A stretch of DNA of 64,000 bases from Spongiactinospora rosea. Lineage in GTDB: Bacteria > Actinomycetota > Actinomycetes > Streptosporangiales > Streptosporangiaceae. The notes under the pieces are model-generated. The model was not told the origin of the DNA, searched no databases, and was given only the letters and a program-made list of their open reading frames with translations. Made by a program: the position numbers and the translations under genes. Location of the stretch: NCBI RefSeq assembly GCF_003315795.1, contig NZ_QMEY01000005.1:248001-312000 (forward strand). Direction: 5' to 3'. Position 1 is the stretch's first letter. Every line of letters starts with the position of its first letter. This document shows positions 26,440 through 34,541 of the stretch, one piece after another.

Positions 26440-27387
26440 TCAGGCCGCCGAGGTGGTGTAGCGGGTGGCGTCGCCGGTGATCGCGCGGCTTCGCCGTCCG
26501 TCCACGCCCACCGGCACGTCGCCCGCGACGGTCACCCGGTGCAGCCTGCGGGGCCGGTCGCCGAAGTCGTGCACCACCCGGTGCTGGGTCGCGCGGTTGT
26601 CCCAGATCGCCACGTCACCGGCCCGCCAGCGCCAGCGCACGGTGTTCTCCACCTGTGTGACGTGCTCCTGGATCAGTTTGATCACCGCGGTCGAGGTGGT
26701 GCCGGGCAGGCCCACCAGGCGCTTGGCGAAGTCGCCGAGCAGGATCGCGCGCTCACCCGTCTCAGGGTGGACGCGTACGACGGGGTGCTCGGTCTCGAAG
26801 ATCGTCGAGGAGAAGACCTCGGCGTAGCGGCGGCTGCGCTCCGGGTCGTCGGAGGCGGCCACGCGCACATAGTCGTAGGCGTTGGTATGGACGCCGCGGA
26901 GACGGTCGGCGAGGTCACGTAGTTCCTTCGGTAGGTACTGGTAGGCGGCGACGGTGTTGGCCCACAGCGTGTCGCCGCCGACGGAGGGCACGTCCAGCGC
27001 GCGCAGCACGGAGGCCAGCGGCGGGCGTTCGACGAAGGTGACATCGGTGTGCCAGCGGTCCACCTTGTGCCCGCCCCGGTAGTCCAGGTCCAGGATGTGG
27101 GTGTTGCCGTCCAGGGCGGGCACGGTCGGGTGGGCGGTGGTCAGGTCGCCCAGCAGCCGGGCGAAGGCCACCTGGCCCGCCTCGCCCAGGTGGTCCTGGC
27201 CGCGGAAGAAGATCACCTTGTGCCGGAGCAGCGCGACGCGGATCTCGTCAACGAGCGCGGGCGGCAGGTCGCCGGAAAGGCGTACGCCGCCGATCTCCGC
27301 GCCGATCCGCCCGCCGATGGGCGTGACGGTGAGGCGCGGGGCGGCGGCGTCGGCGGGCGGATGCCTGAGTGTTCCTGTGGTCGTCAT
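26440..27387 (-). CDS. TauD/TfdA-family Fe(II)/2-oxoglutarate dioxygenase
   Basis: A 315-residue member of the taurine/alpha-ketoglutarate dioxygenase family. The iron facial triad is visible: His113 and Asp115 in WHTDVTF, and His269 in [10 protein letters not shown]. Arg280 or Arg284 in RPRRLHRVT would bind 2-oxoglutarate. TauD hydroxylates taurine to release sulfite; relatives act on alkyl sulfates or aryloxy acids, so the substrate is open. A good promoter lies directly upstream (27394-27423). It follows the MctP-like symporter gene in the same direction, though its own promoter argues for separate control. Confidence 0.92.
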   Translation of the reverse strand: MTTTGTLRHPPADAAAPRLTVTPIGGRIGAEIGGVRLSGDLPPALVDEIRVALLRHKVIFFRGQDHLGEAGQVAFARLLGDLTTAHPTVPALDGNTHILDLDYRGGHKVDRWHTDVTFVERPPLASVLRALDVPSVGGDTLWANTVAAYQYLPKELRDLADRLRGVHTNAYDYVRVAASDDPERSRRYAEVFSSTIFETEHPVVRVHPETGERAILLGDFAKRLVGLPGTTSTAVIKLIQEHVTQVENTVRWRWRAGDVAIWDNRATQHRVVHDFGDRPRRLHRVTVAGDVPVGVDGRRSRAITGDATRYTTSAA

Positions 27388-27393
27388 GCGAGC

Positions 27394-27423
27394 ACGGTAG
27401 GCAGGGGCTTCACAGATTGTCAA
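27394..27423 (-). promoter_or_regulatory. Promoter of the TauD-type gene
   Basis: On the minus strand TTGACA (27418-27423) and TACCGT (27394-27399) are separated by 18 bp. The transcription start would fall at the start codon or within a few bases, so the mRNA may be leaderless. Confidence 0.6.
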
Positions 27424-27501
27424 CTAAAACGGTAGGGATTTAGGGTTTTGCAGACGCGGCCGGCCGCGCCCTTTGCGGGGCACGGCCGGAGGGGCTCGGG
27501 A

Positions 27502-29097
27502 TCAGGTGGAACCGGCGAGGTCGAGGTCCTTGACCCGGGGGTCGCCCTCGTCGGCGTGGTAGTGGTCGGGCCGGGTGGTGTCGGCGCCGCGCGGCACACC
27601 GGCGGCCCGGCAGATCAGCGTGCCCCCCACGGCCACCACCAGGTTGACGGCCAGGGCCAGCAGCCCGGCGTACACGGTCGACGGGCTCTCCAGGCCGAGG
27701 TTGGACAGCGGGAACGCCGACCCCGCGAAGTGCGCCTTGCCGGTGACGGGGTTGCCGATGGTGTACAGCATCCAAAGGCCCGCCCCCATCCCGGCGGCCC
27801 AGCCCGCGATGAGGGCCCGTGGGTGCAGCCAGCGGGTGTAGAGGCCGAGCGCCACCGCGGGCAGCGTCTGCAGGATGACCACTCCGCCGATGAGCTGCAG
27901 GTCGATCGCGAACTGCAGGTCGAGCAGCAGGATGCACAGCACCGCGCCGACCTTGACGGCCAGCGACACCAGCTTGGAGACCTGGGCCTCCTGGGCGTCG
28001 GTGGCGTCCGGGCGCAGGTACTCGCGGTAGACGTTGCGGGTGAACAGGTTGGCCGCGGCGATCGACATGATGGCCGCGGGCACCAGCGCGCCGATGCCCA
28101 CCGCGGCGTAGGCCACCCCGGTGAACCAGTCGGGGAACATCATGTCGAACAACTGCGGGACCACGGTGTTGGAGTCGCCGCCGACCGGCCGCACCCCGGC
28201 GGCGATCGCCATGTAGCCGAGCAGCGCGATCAGGCCGAGCAGCAGGCTGTAGGCGGGCAGAGCGGACATGTTCCGTTTGATCACGTCGCGGTTGCGCGAG
28301 GCGAGCACGCCGGTGAGGCTGTGCGGGTACAGGAACAGCGCCAGCGCCGAGCCGAGGGCCAGCGTGACGTACTGCCACTGGTTGCCCGCGCCGAGCAGCA
28401 CCCCGTCGCCCTTGGCGGGCGTGGCCGCGAACTTCTCCTGGGCCGCGCCGAAGATCGCGCCCCAGCCGCCGAGCCGCGCCGGGATGTAGATGATCGCCAC
28501 CAGGATGACCAGGTAGATCAGCGTGTCCTTGACGAACGCGATCAGCGCGGGGGCGCGCAGCCCCGAGCGGTAGGTGTAGGCGGCCAGGATCGCGAAGGCG
28601 ATCACGATGGGCAGGTGGCCGGTGACGCCCATCGCCTTCAGCACCGCCTCGATCCCGACCAGTTGCAGCGCGATGTAGGGCATGGTCGCCGCGATCCCGG
28701 TCACCGCCACCAGCAGCGCGAGCGTCGGGGAGCCGAACCGGGCCCGCACGAAGTCGGCGGGTGTGACGAACCCGTGTACGTGCGAGACCGACCACAGCCG
28801 GATCAGCACCAGGAACACCATCGGGTAGACGATCACCGTGTAGGGCACCGCGAAGAACCCCATCGCGCCCGCCCCGAACACCAGCGCCGGCACCGCGACG
28901 AAGGTGTAGGCGGTGTAGAGGTCGCCGCCCACCAGGAACCAGGTGATCCAGGCCCCGAAGTTGCGCCCGCCGAGCCCCCACTCGTTGAGGCTGGCCAGGT
29001 CCTGTGGCCGCCGCCAGCGGGCGGCGACGAATCCCATGCCGCTGACCACCAGGAACAGCACGGTGAAGACGATGATCTCGGTGAGGTGCTCGCTCAT
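27502..29097 (-). CDS. Sodium:solute symporter (SSS family, MctP/ActP-like monocarboxylate permease)
   Basis: A 531-residue integral membrane protein with about 13 helices. ASLNEWGLGGRNFGAWITWFLVGGDLYTAYTF is the N-terminal SSS signature region, and the pattern resembles monocarboxylate (MctP) or acetate (ActP) permeases. The preceding DUF3311 protein is a typical small partner of this transporter type. The two genes overlap by 4 bp (ATGA), so they are co-translated. Likely substrates are short monocarboxylates, but proline or pantothenate-like substrates cannot be excluded. GC-rich dyads follow the stop codon (27462-27487) and may serve as a terminator. Confidence 0.92.
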   Translation of the reverse strand: MSEHLTEIIVFTVLFLVVSGMGFVAARWRRPQDLASLNEWGLGGRNFGAWITWFLVGGDLYTAYTFVAVPALVFGAGAMGFFAVPYTVIVYPMVFLVLIRLWSVSHVHGFVTPADFVRARFGSPTLALLVAVTGIAATMPYIALQLVGIEAVLKAMGVTGHLPIVIAFAILAAYTYRSGLRAPALIAFVKDTLIYLVILVAIIYIPARLGGWGAIFGAAQEKFAATPAKGDGVLLGAGNQWQYVTLALGSALALFLYPHSLTGVLASRNRDVIKRNMSALPAYSLLLGLIALLGYMAIAAGVRPVGGDSNTVVPQLFDMMFPDWFTGVAYAAVGIGALVPAAIMSIAAANLFTRNVYREYLRPDATDAQEAQVSKLVSLAVKVGAVLCILLLDLQFAIDLQLIGGVVILQTLPAVALGLYTRWLHPRALIAGWAAGMGAGLWMLYTIGNPVTGKAHFAGSAFPLSNLGLESPSTVYAGLLALAVNLVVAVGGTLICRAAGVPRGADTTRPDHYHADEGDPRVKDLDLAGST

Positions 29098-29336
29098 CGG
29101 CCGTTCCTCCTCCGCGTCGCCCGGTAGACGATCGTGGTGGTGGTCACTCCGACGAGGATGAACGCCAGTTGCAGCCAGTAGAAGAGCGGGAAGCCCAGCA
29201 GTCGCGGCTCCTCCGCGTTGTACAGGAACGGCAGCAGGGGGAGAACGACGGGGAGGACGAGCAGCCGGTTCCAGGGGCTCGCGTCGCTCCTCGCGGGGGG
29301 CTCCCCGGAACGCCGATCGTGGTGCGATGTGCTCAA
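29094..29336 (-). CDS. DUF3311 small membrane protein, symporter partner
   Basis: An 80-residue protein. A hydrophilic N-terminus is followed by two helices, the first around LLVLPVVLPLLPFLYN and the second around WLQLAFILVGVTTTTIVY. DUF3311 proteins precede SSS-family symporters in many bacteria and are thought to be accessory subunits. Its stop overlaps the symporter start by 4 bp. Confidence 0.88.
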   Translation of the reverse strand: MSTSHHDRRSGEPPARSDASPWNRLLVLPVVLPLLPFLYNAEEPRLLGFPLFYWLQLAFILVGVTTTTIVYRATRRRNGR

Positions 29337-29461
29337 CTCGATCTCCTTGCCGACGGAGACGGGAGACAGGGGCTGACCGGAGCGTAGGTTACGGACGGTT
29401 AGAACGCGGGTGGCAATCGGTGAGCGGTGGCGTCGGCGCGCTGAGCGGCGACCGCGCCCTT

Positions 29462-29493
29462 GTCACACTGTCAAGGAGCACTGACAGGGTGAC
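29462..29493. promoter_or_regulatory. Inverted repeat between the symporter operon and trp genes
   Basis: 12-nt arms (29462-29473 and 29482-29493) match at 11 of 12 positions, with an 8-nt spacer. It sits between divergent transcription units, 126 bp from the DUF3311 start and 30 bp before the trp -35 box. It could be an operator for either unit or form a hairpin. Confidence 0.45.
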
Positions 29494-29523
29494 TGCCGCC
29501 TGGGACGGGGGCGGCGCGGCGCG

Positions 29524-29553
29524 TTGCAAGATCACGTCTGCCACCGCTACCCT
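29524..29553 (+). promoter_or_regulatory. trp promoter
   Basis: TTGCAA (29524-29529) and TACCCT (29548-29553) with an 18-bp spacer. The transcript would begin at or next to the leader-peptide ATG (29561), so the leader peptide is probably leaderless. Confidence 0.6.
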
Positions 29554-29560
29554 GTACGCC

Positions 29561-29602
29561 ATGCGAACCCGTCCATCCAGGCAGTGGTGGCGCCGCTCAT
29601 AG
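29561..29602 (+). CDS. trpL: trp leader peptide (attenuator sensor)
   Basis: A 13-residue peptide, MRTRPSRQWWRRS, with tandem Trp codons (TGG TGG, 29585-29590) followed by TAG. Adjacent Trp codons upstream of an anthranilate synthase gene are the hallmark of ribosome-mediated attenuation: when charged tRNA-Trp is scarce the ribosome stalls and an antiterminator can form. It is too short for ordinary gene calling. Confidence 0.85.
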   Translation: MRTRPSRQWWRRS

Positions 29603-29658
29603 GCGGCGCTAGGTTTCGCATTCGCGAGTGAGAACGGCCGCCCCGAGTCGGCGGCCGT
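29590..29658 (+). promoter_or_regulatory. trp attenuator hairpins
   Basis: Two stems follow the Trp codons. The first pairs GCGCCGC with GCGGCGC across the leader stop codon (about 29590-29608). The second is a 9-bp GC stem (29634-29642 with 29650-29658) and would act as terminator, although it has no U-run. Stalling at the Trp codons would disrupt the first stem. The alternative pairing was not modelled. Confidence 0.6.
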
Positions 29659-29737
29659 CCACATGTCCGCCCCCGGGGCATCTGCTCGGCCGGTCCCTCA
29701 CCGTGGACCAGGTCTTGACCAGCGAAGGGGCGCGAAC

Positions 29738-31873
29738 GTGCAAGTCAGCCGATATACCACCGACGGCGGCGTCGGTGTCGAGGTCGCAACGGCCGATGTG
29801 CCGGAGACGGTGCTCGACGAGATCGTGGACGCCCTCGGCGAGCGCCGCGGCGGCGTGCTGTCTTCGGGCATGGAGTACCCGGGCCGCTACAGCCGCTGGC
29901 ACCTGGCCTACGTCGATCCGTGCCTGGAGATCGTGGCCAGGGGGCGCAGGGTCTCGGCTCGCGCGCTGAACGAGCGCGGGCGCGTGGTCCTCCCGGTCGT
30001 GGCCACCTGCCTGCTGGCGGCCGGCAAGCCGACCGGCGAGCCCTCGGCCGACCACGTCGAGGTGCACGTCGCCGACTCCGAGGACCTGCTCCCTGAGGAG
30101 ATGCGCAGCCGCCGCCCGACCGTCTTCACCGCCATCCGCGAGGTGATCTCGGCGTTCCACGGCACGGACGGCAACCTCGGCCTGTACGGCGCCTTCGGCT
30201 ACGACCTGGCCTTCCAGTTCGAGCCGATCCGGCAGGTGCTGTCCCGCCCCGCCGACCAGCGCGACCTGGTGCTGCACCTGCCCGACCGGGTGACCGTCAT
30301 CGACCGTAAGCGGGAGACCAGCAAGGAGTACCGCTACGAGTTCACCGTGGACGGCATGTCCACGCACGGGCTCGCGCGGACGGGGGAGACGATCCCGCTG
30401 CCCGCGACGCCGTCCGTGGTGCCCGACGACCCCGAGCGCGGGACGTACGCGGAGGTCGTCGCGGCGGCCAAGGAGCGGTTCGTCCGCGGCGACCTGTTCG
30501 AGGTCGTCCCCGGCCAGGTCTTCCACGCCCCCTGCGCCGACCCCGCGGGCTTCTACCGCGTGCTGCGCAAGATCAACCCGGCCCCGTACGAGTTCCTGTT
30601 CAACCTGGGCGACGGCGAGCACCTGGTGGGCGCCTCGCCGGAGATGTTCGTCCGCGTCACCGGCGACCGTGTCGAGACCTGCCCCATCTCCGGCACGATC
30701 GCCCGCGGCAGCAACCCGGTCGAGGACGCCGAGGCCATCCGCACCCTCCTTTCCAGCGTCAAGGAGGAGTCGGAGCTGACCATGTGCACCGACGTCGACC
30801 GCAACGACAAGTCGCGGATCTGCGTCCCGGGCAGCGTCCAGGTCATCGGCCGCCGCCAGATCGAGATGTACTCCCGTCTGATCCACACCGTGGACCACAT
30901 CGAGGGCCGGCTACGCCCCGGCTTCGACGCCCTGGACGCCTTCCTCACCCACATGTGGGCGGTGACCGTCACCGGCGCGCCGAAGACCTGGGCCATGCAG
31001 TTCATCGAGGACCACGAGGCCACCACCCGCCGCTGGTACGGCGGCGCGGTCGGCGTACTCGGCTTCGACGGCTCGATGAACACCGGGCTGACCCTGCGCA
31101 CCGCGCAGATCAGGAACGGCATCGCCGCGGTCCGCGCCGGGGCCACCCTGCTGTACGACTCCGACCCGGCCGCCGAGGAACGCGAAACCGAACTCAAAGC
31201 CAGCGCCCTGCTCGCGGCGCTCGCCACGGTGGGCTCCGCCGCCGAGCGGACCACCGCCCCCGACCCGGCGGCCGAGGCCCCCGGCGCGGGCATGCGGGTG
31301 CTGCTGGTCGACCACGAGGACTCCTTCGTCAACACCCTGGCCGACTACTTCCGCCAGCAGGGCGCCGACGTGGTGACCCTGCGGCACGGCTTCCCCACCA
31401 AGACGCTCGACGAGATGGCCCCCGACCTGGTCGTGCTGTCCCCGGGACCGGGCTGGCCGTCCGACTTCGGCTGCTCGGCGCTGGTCGGCGAGCTGTACGC
31501 CAGGAAGCTGCCGGTGTTCGGCGTCTGCCTCGGGTTGCAGGCCATGGTGGAGCACGCGGGGGGCGAGCTCTCCCTGCTGGCCACCCCCGAGCACGGCAAG
31601 CGCGGCCGGGTCGGCCGCATCGGGGAGAGCCTGCTGCTGGAGGGGCTGCCCGCGGAGTTCACCGCGGCCCGCTACCACTCGCTGCACGCCACGCAGTCGG
31701 GGGTGAGGGGCTTCACCACGACGGCCCGCACCCCGGACGGCGCGGTCATGGCCATCGAGGACCCGCCCAACCGCCGCTTCGCCGTACAGTTCCACCCCGA
31801 GTCCATCCTCACCACCGAGGGCGGCGCCGGAGCCAAGATCATCGCCAACGTCCTCCGCCTGGCCCGCCGCTAA
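29738..31873 (+). CDS. trpE: Fused anthranilate synthase (TrpE-TrpG)
   Basis: 711 residues. The TrpE chorismate-binding part (to about residue 500) has FEVVPGQVF, GASPEMFVRV, CPISGTIARG, ELTMCTDVDRND and VTGAPKTWAM. The TrpG glutaminase part (about 520-711) has the nucleophile in FGVCLGLQAM and the His-Glu pair in QFHPESILT. It converts chorismate and glutamine to anthranilate, the first step of tryptophan synthesis or of a secondary pathway. The fused form is known in some rhizobia and actinomycetes. The GTG at 29738 follows GAAGGGG; an in-frame ATG at 29663 would cut into the attenuator. The leader peptide argues for tryptophan-responsive control. Confidence 0.95.
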   Translation: MQVSRYTTDGGVGVEVATADVPETVLDEIVDALGERRGGVLSSGMEYPGRYSRWHLAYVDPCLEIVARGRRVSARALNERGRVVLPVVATCLLAAGKPTGEPSADHVEVHVADSEDLLPEEMRSRRPTVFTAIREVISAFHGTDGNLGLYGAFGYDLAFQFEPIRQVLSRPADQRDLVLHLPDRVTVIDRKRETSKEYRYEFTVDGMSTHGLARTGETIPLPATPSVVPDDPERGTYAEVVAAAKERFVRGDLFEVVPGQVFHAPCADPAGFYRVLRKINPAPYEFLFNLGDGEHLVGASPEMFVRVTGDRVETCPISGTIARGSNPVEDAEAIRTLLSSVKEESELTMCTDVDRNDKSRICVPGSVQVIGRRQIEMYSRLIHTVDHIEGRLRPGFDALDAFLTHMWAVTVTGAPKTWAMQFIEDHEATTRRWYGGAVGVLGFDGSMNTGLTLRTAQIRNGIAAVRAGATLLYDSDPAAEERETELKASALLAALATVGSAAERTTAPDPAAEAPGAGMRVLLVDHEDSFVNTLADYFRQQGADVVTLRHGFPTKTLDEMAPDLVVLSPGPGWPSDFGCSALVGELYARKLPVFGVCLGLQAMVEHAGGELSLLATPEHGKRGRVGRIGESLLLEGLPAEFTAARYHSLHATQSGVRGFTTTARTPDGAVMAIEDPPNRRFAVQFHPESILTTEGGAGAKIIANVLRLARR

Positions 31874-31882
31874 CCCCGCCCA

Positions 31883-31915
31883 CAGGGGGCGCCGCCCACC
31901 CGCCCGCGCCCCCTG
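31883..31915 (+). terminator. Hairpin after the anthranilate synthase gene
   Basis: A perfect 10-bp GC stem (31883-31892 with 31906-31915) and a 13-nt loop, 10 nt after the stop codon. It lacks a T-run. Confidence 0.6.
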
Positions 31916-32039
31916 CACCAAGCCCCTGGAGGCCCCAAACCCGTACATCCCGCCCCCCACTCGGCCCAACGGCACCAGGACCCCGGAGGCGGCGGGCCCT
32001 CCCGGCGTTAGGGGGCCAGGGGAGCGGGCGGCTGCCTCC

Positions 32040-32482
32040 CGCGTCCGCGAGCGGCACTATGGGCCTCGGCGCGAGCCCCTACGTCCGCACCCCCGCCGCT
32101 AGGGACGGGAAGGGGGGAGCTGCCTCGTATGCCCGGGCCTTCGGCCGGGTCAGCCGTACCGGGGCGTGGAGGAGGCGTCGGTGGCGGGCTCGTACGTCCG
32201 AGCCCTCCTGGCGCGTGGGAGGGCAAGGGGCGCAGGCGGTGAGCCGGTAGGTCCGCGCCTCGCTCGGGTCTGCGGCACTATGGGCGTTGAGCAGGTGTCG
32301 ATGGTGAGGCCATATGTCCGCGCCCTCCTGGCCAGGCCGCCTCGGCACTGGGGACGGCAAGGGGCGCAGGCGGCGACTGTGCGTGTCCGCGCTCCCGGTC
32401 GGGCTGGTGGCGCCAGGGGTGTGGAGGGAGTGTGGGTGGTGAGCCCGCGCGTCCGTGCCCGCCGGCCGGGTCGGCGGCATTA
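32040..32482. repeat. Degenerate ~65-bp tandem repeat
   Basis: The word GTCCG recurs at 32043, 32083, 32196, 32251, 32316, 32385 and 32451. Most intervals are 55-69 bp, or about twice that. Flanking words recur with it: a GTGAGCC-like segment before, CGCCCTCCTGG after, and GGCACTATGGG (32053, 32273) or similar GGCACTGGGG/GGCATTAGG. The last unit ends about 65 bp before the amidohydrolase gene. Together with 31916-32039, this 670-bp stretch has no recognisable gene. Confidence 0.6.
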
Positions 32483-32545
32483 GGCTCCTTGCGCGTCCTG
32501 GTCCCAATACCCGCCCCGGTGCCGCCGCGCCACTGGAGTTGCCGC

Positions 32546-33712
32546 ATGCCTCCCGCCGACGACCTGCCCCCCGGCCCGCCGCTGCCCGACGCGGTGCGCG
32601 AGGCGCTGCTCGCGCCGCTGGTCGATCACCACTGCCACGGCGTACGCCGCGACGACCTCGGCAGGGCCGCCTTCGAGCTGCTGATCACCGAGGCCGCCAC
32701 GCCCGCCCCGCCCGGTACGACGCACTTCGACACCCCGATCGGCGCGGCCATTCGCCGCTGGTGCGCGCCCGTACTGGACCTCGCGCCGCACGCGCCGCCC
32801 GCGGTGTACCTGGCGCGGCGCGCCGAGCTGGGCGCCGCCGAGGTCAACCGGCGGCTGCTGCGCCAGGCCGGGATCGTCGCCTTCCTCGTCGACACCGGCC
32901 TGAACGGCGCCGGGCTGCTGTCGGCCGCCGAGATGGGCAGGCTGGGCGGCGCCGCCGCCGATGAGATCGTCCGGCTGGAACGGGTGGAGGAGACCGTCGC
33001 CCGGTCGGTCGGCGGCGCGGCGGAGTACCCCGGCGCCCTCGCCGAGGCCCTGGCCGCCGCCGCGGCGCGGGCCGTCGGCCTGAAGACCGTCATCGCCTAC
33101 CGCTATGGCCTGGACTTCGACATCGAACGGCCCGGCCGGGGCGCGGTGGTCGCCGCGGCCGGACGGCGGCTGGCCGACCCGAAGGCCCGGCTGACCGACC
33201 CGGTGCTGCTGCGCCACCTGCTGTGGAGCGGCGTGGACGTGGCCAGGCAGCGGTCGCTGCCGGTGCAGTTCCACTGCGGGTACGGCGACCCCGACATCGA
33301 CCTGCACCGGGCCGACCCTGCGCTGCTGACCGGCTTCATCAGGGCCCTGCAACCCGGCGGGGTGCCGCTGATCCTGCTGCACTGTTACCCCTTCCACCGG
33401 CAGGCGGCCTACCTGGCCAGCGTGTACCCGCACGTCTACGTGGACCTCGGGCTGGCGCTGACGCACACGGCGGCCGGGTCGGCGGCGATCGTGGACGAAC
33501 TCCTGGAGCTGGTCCCCTTCCACAAGCAGATGTTCAGCAGCGACTGTTACGGGGTGGCCGAGACGTGCCACCTGGGTGCGCTGTACTACCGGCGGGGGCT
33601 GGCGCGGGCGCTGGCCGTCCGGATCGGGGAGGGAGAGTGGAGCGCGGCCGACGCCGCCCGGGTCGCGCACATGATCGGCGCGGGCAACGCGCGGCGCGTC
33701 TACCGCCTGTGA
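32546..33712 (+). CDS. FluG-like amidohydrolase
   Basis: A 388-residue TIM-barrel metal-dependent hydrolase. The first metal motif is VDHHCHG (about 25-31), a late His lies in PLILLHCYPFHRQ, and the terminal Asp in QMFSSDCYG. The pattern matches amidohydrolase_2 proteins related to the N-terminal half of FluG, which elsewhere is fused to or paired with a glutamine-synthetase-like protein. No such partner is adjacent. The ATG at 32546 gives the expected N-terminus; an in-frame extension to 32432 would run into the tandem repeat and is unlikely. Substrate unknown. Confidence 0.82.
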   Translation: MPPADDLPPGPPLPDAVREALLAPLVDHHCHGVRRDDLGRAAFELLITEAATPAPPGTTHFDTPIGAAIRRWCAPVLDLAPHAPPAVYLARRAELGAAEVNRRLLRQAGIVAFLVDTGLNGAGLLSAAEMGRLGGAAADEIVRLERVEETVARSVGGAAEYPGALAEALAAAAARAVGLKTVIAYRYGLDFDIERPGRGAVVAAAGRRLADPKARLTDPVLLRHLLWSGVDVARQRSLPVQFHCGYGDPDIDLHRADPALLTGFIRALQPGGVPLILLHCYPFHRQAAYLASVYPHVYVDLGLALTHTAAGSAAIVDELLELVPFHKQMFSSDCYGVAETCHLGALYYRRGLARALAVRIGEGEWSAADAARVAHMIGAGNARRVYRL

Positions 33713-33791
33713 GCTGCGGCCTCGCCGGAACTGTCGGAGGCGGTCGATAGGCTGGGCGAGGCCCAACGACCCGGTGAGGAAAGGTCCCCAC

Positions 33792-34517
33792 GTGGCAGAG
33801 GAAAACGCGCCGAGCTTCCGCGACGATGTGACGGTCGAGCTGGTCAAACACAGCGCCGCCGACACCGATGTGCTGTTCGCGGCCCGGGTGTCCACCCGTG
33901 GCGAGCAGTCGCTCGACGAGGTGCGCAAAGACCCCGAGCGGTCCAAGGGGCTGCTCAACTACCTGATGCGCGACCGGCACGGGAGCCCGTTCGAGCACAA
34001 CTCGATGACCTTCTTCATCAGCGCGCCGATCTTCGTCTTCCGCGAGTTCCACCGGCACCGGGTGTGGTCCTACAACGAGGAGAGCGGCCGATATCGCGAG
34101 TTGCAGCCGGTGTTCTACGTCCCCGGCCGCTCGCGCAAGCTGGTGCAGGAGGGCAAGCCGGGGCGCTACGTCTTCCTCGACGGCACCGACGAGCAGCACA
34201 AGCTGGTCACCGAGGTGATGGAGTCGTCCTACCGCCAGTCCTACGCCGCCTATCAGGAGATGCTGGAGGCCGGCATCGCCAGGGAGGTGGCCAGGTCGGT
34301 GCTGCCGGTCGGGCTGTTCTCCACGATGTACGCGACCTGCAACGCCAGGGCGCTGATGCACTTCCTGTCGCTGCGCACCAAGAGCGAGGACGCCACGGTG
34401 CCGTCGTTCCCGCAGCGGGAGATCGAGATGGTGGCCGAGAAGATGGAGGCGATCTGGGCGGAGCTGATGCCGCTCACCCACGCCGCCTTCGTCGCCAACG
34501 GCCGCGTCGCCCCCTGA
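33792..34517 (+). CDS. thyX: FAD-dependent thymidylate synthase ThyX
   Basis: A 241-residue flavoenzyme that makes dTMP from dUMP using methylene-tetrahydrofolate and NAD(P)H. The ThyX motif RHRX7S is present: Arg88-His89-Arg90 in HRHRVWSYNEES. FARVST-like AARVSTRGEQS and the LRTKSEDATVPSFPQREI end are typical. GTG 33792 follows GAGGAAAGG at good spacing; an upstream GTG (33774) overlaps that site. ThyX replaces or supplements ThyA in many actinomycetes. It is convergent with the propeller gene. Confidence 0.96.
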   Translation: MAEENAPSFRDDVTVELVKHSAADTDVLFAARVSTRGEQSLDEVRKDPERSKGLLNYLMRDRHGSPFEHNSMTFFISAPIFVFREFHRHRVWSYNEESGRYRELQPVFYVPGRSRKLVQEGKPGRYVFLDGTDEQHKLVTEVMESSYRQSYAAYQEMLEAGIAREVARSVLPVGLFSTMYATCNARALMHFLSLRTKSEDATVPSFPQREIEMVAEKMEAIWAELMPLTHAAFVANGRVAP

Positions 34518-34541
34518 CACCCACCGGCGGGCGCGGCCGGG

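Noticed and set aside
27462..27487. Hairpin after the symporter gene as an intrinsic terminator
   Set aside because: One mismatch, no T-run on the minus strand; kept only as a possible terminator in the symporter entry.
26371..29127. Long open frames on the plus strand opposite the dioxygenase and symporter genes
   Set aside because: Low-complexity Gly/Arg/Val/His composition typical of antisense frames in GC-rich DNA; the opposite strand has intact protein families.
32079..32507. 142-codon minus-strand ORF across the tandem repeat
   Set aside because: Its internal repeats simply reflect the DNA repeat; no start signal and no domain.
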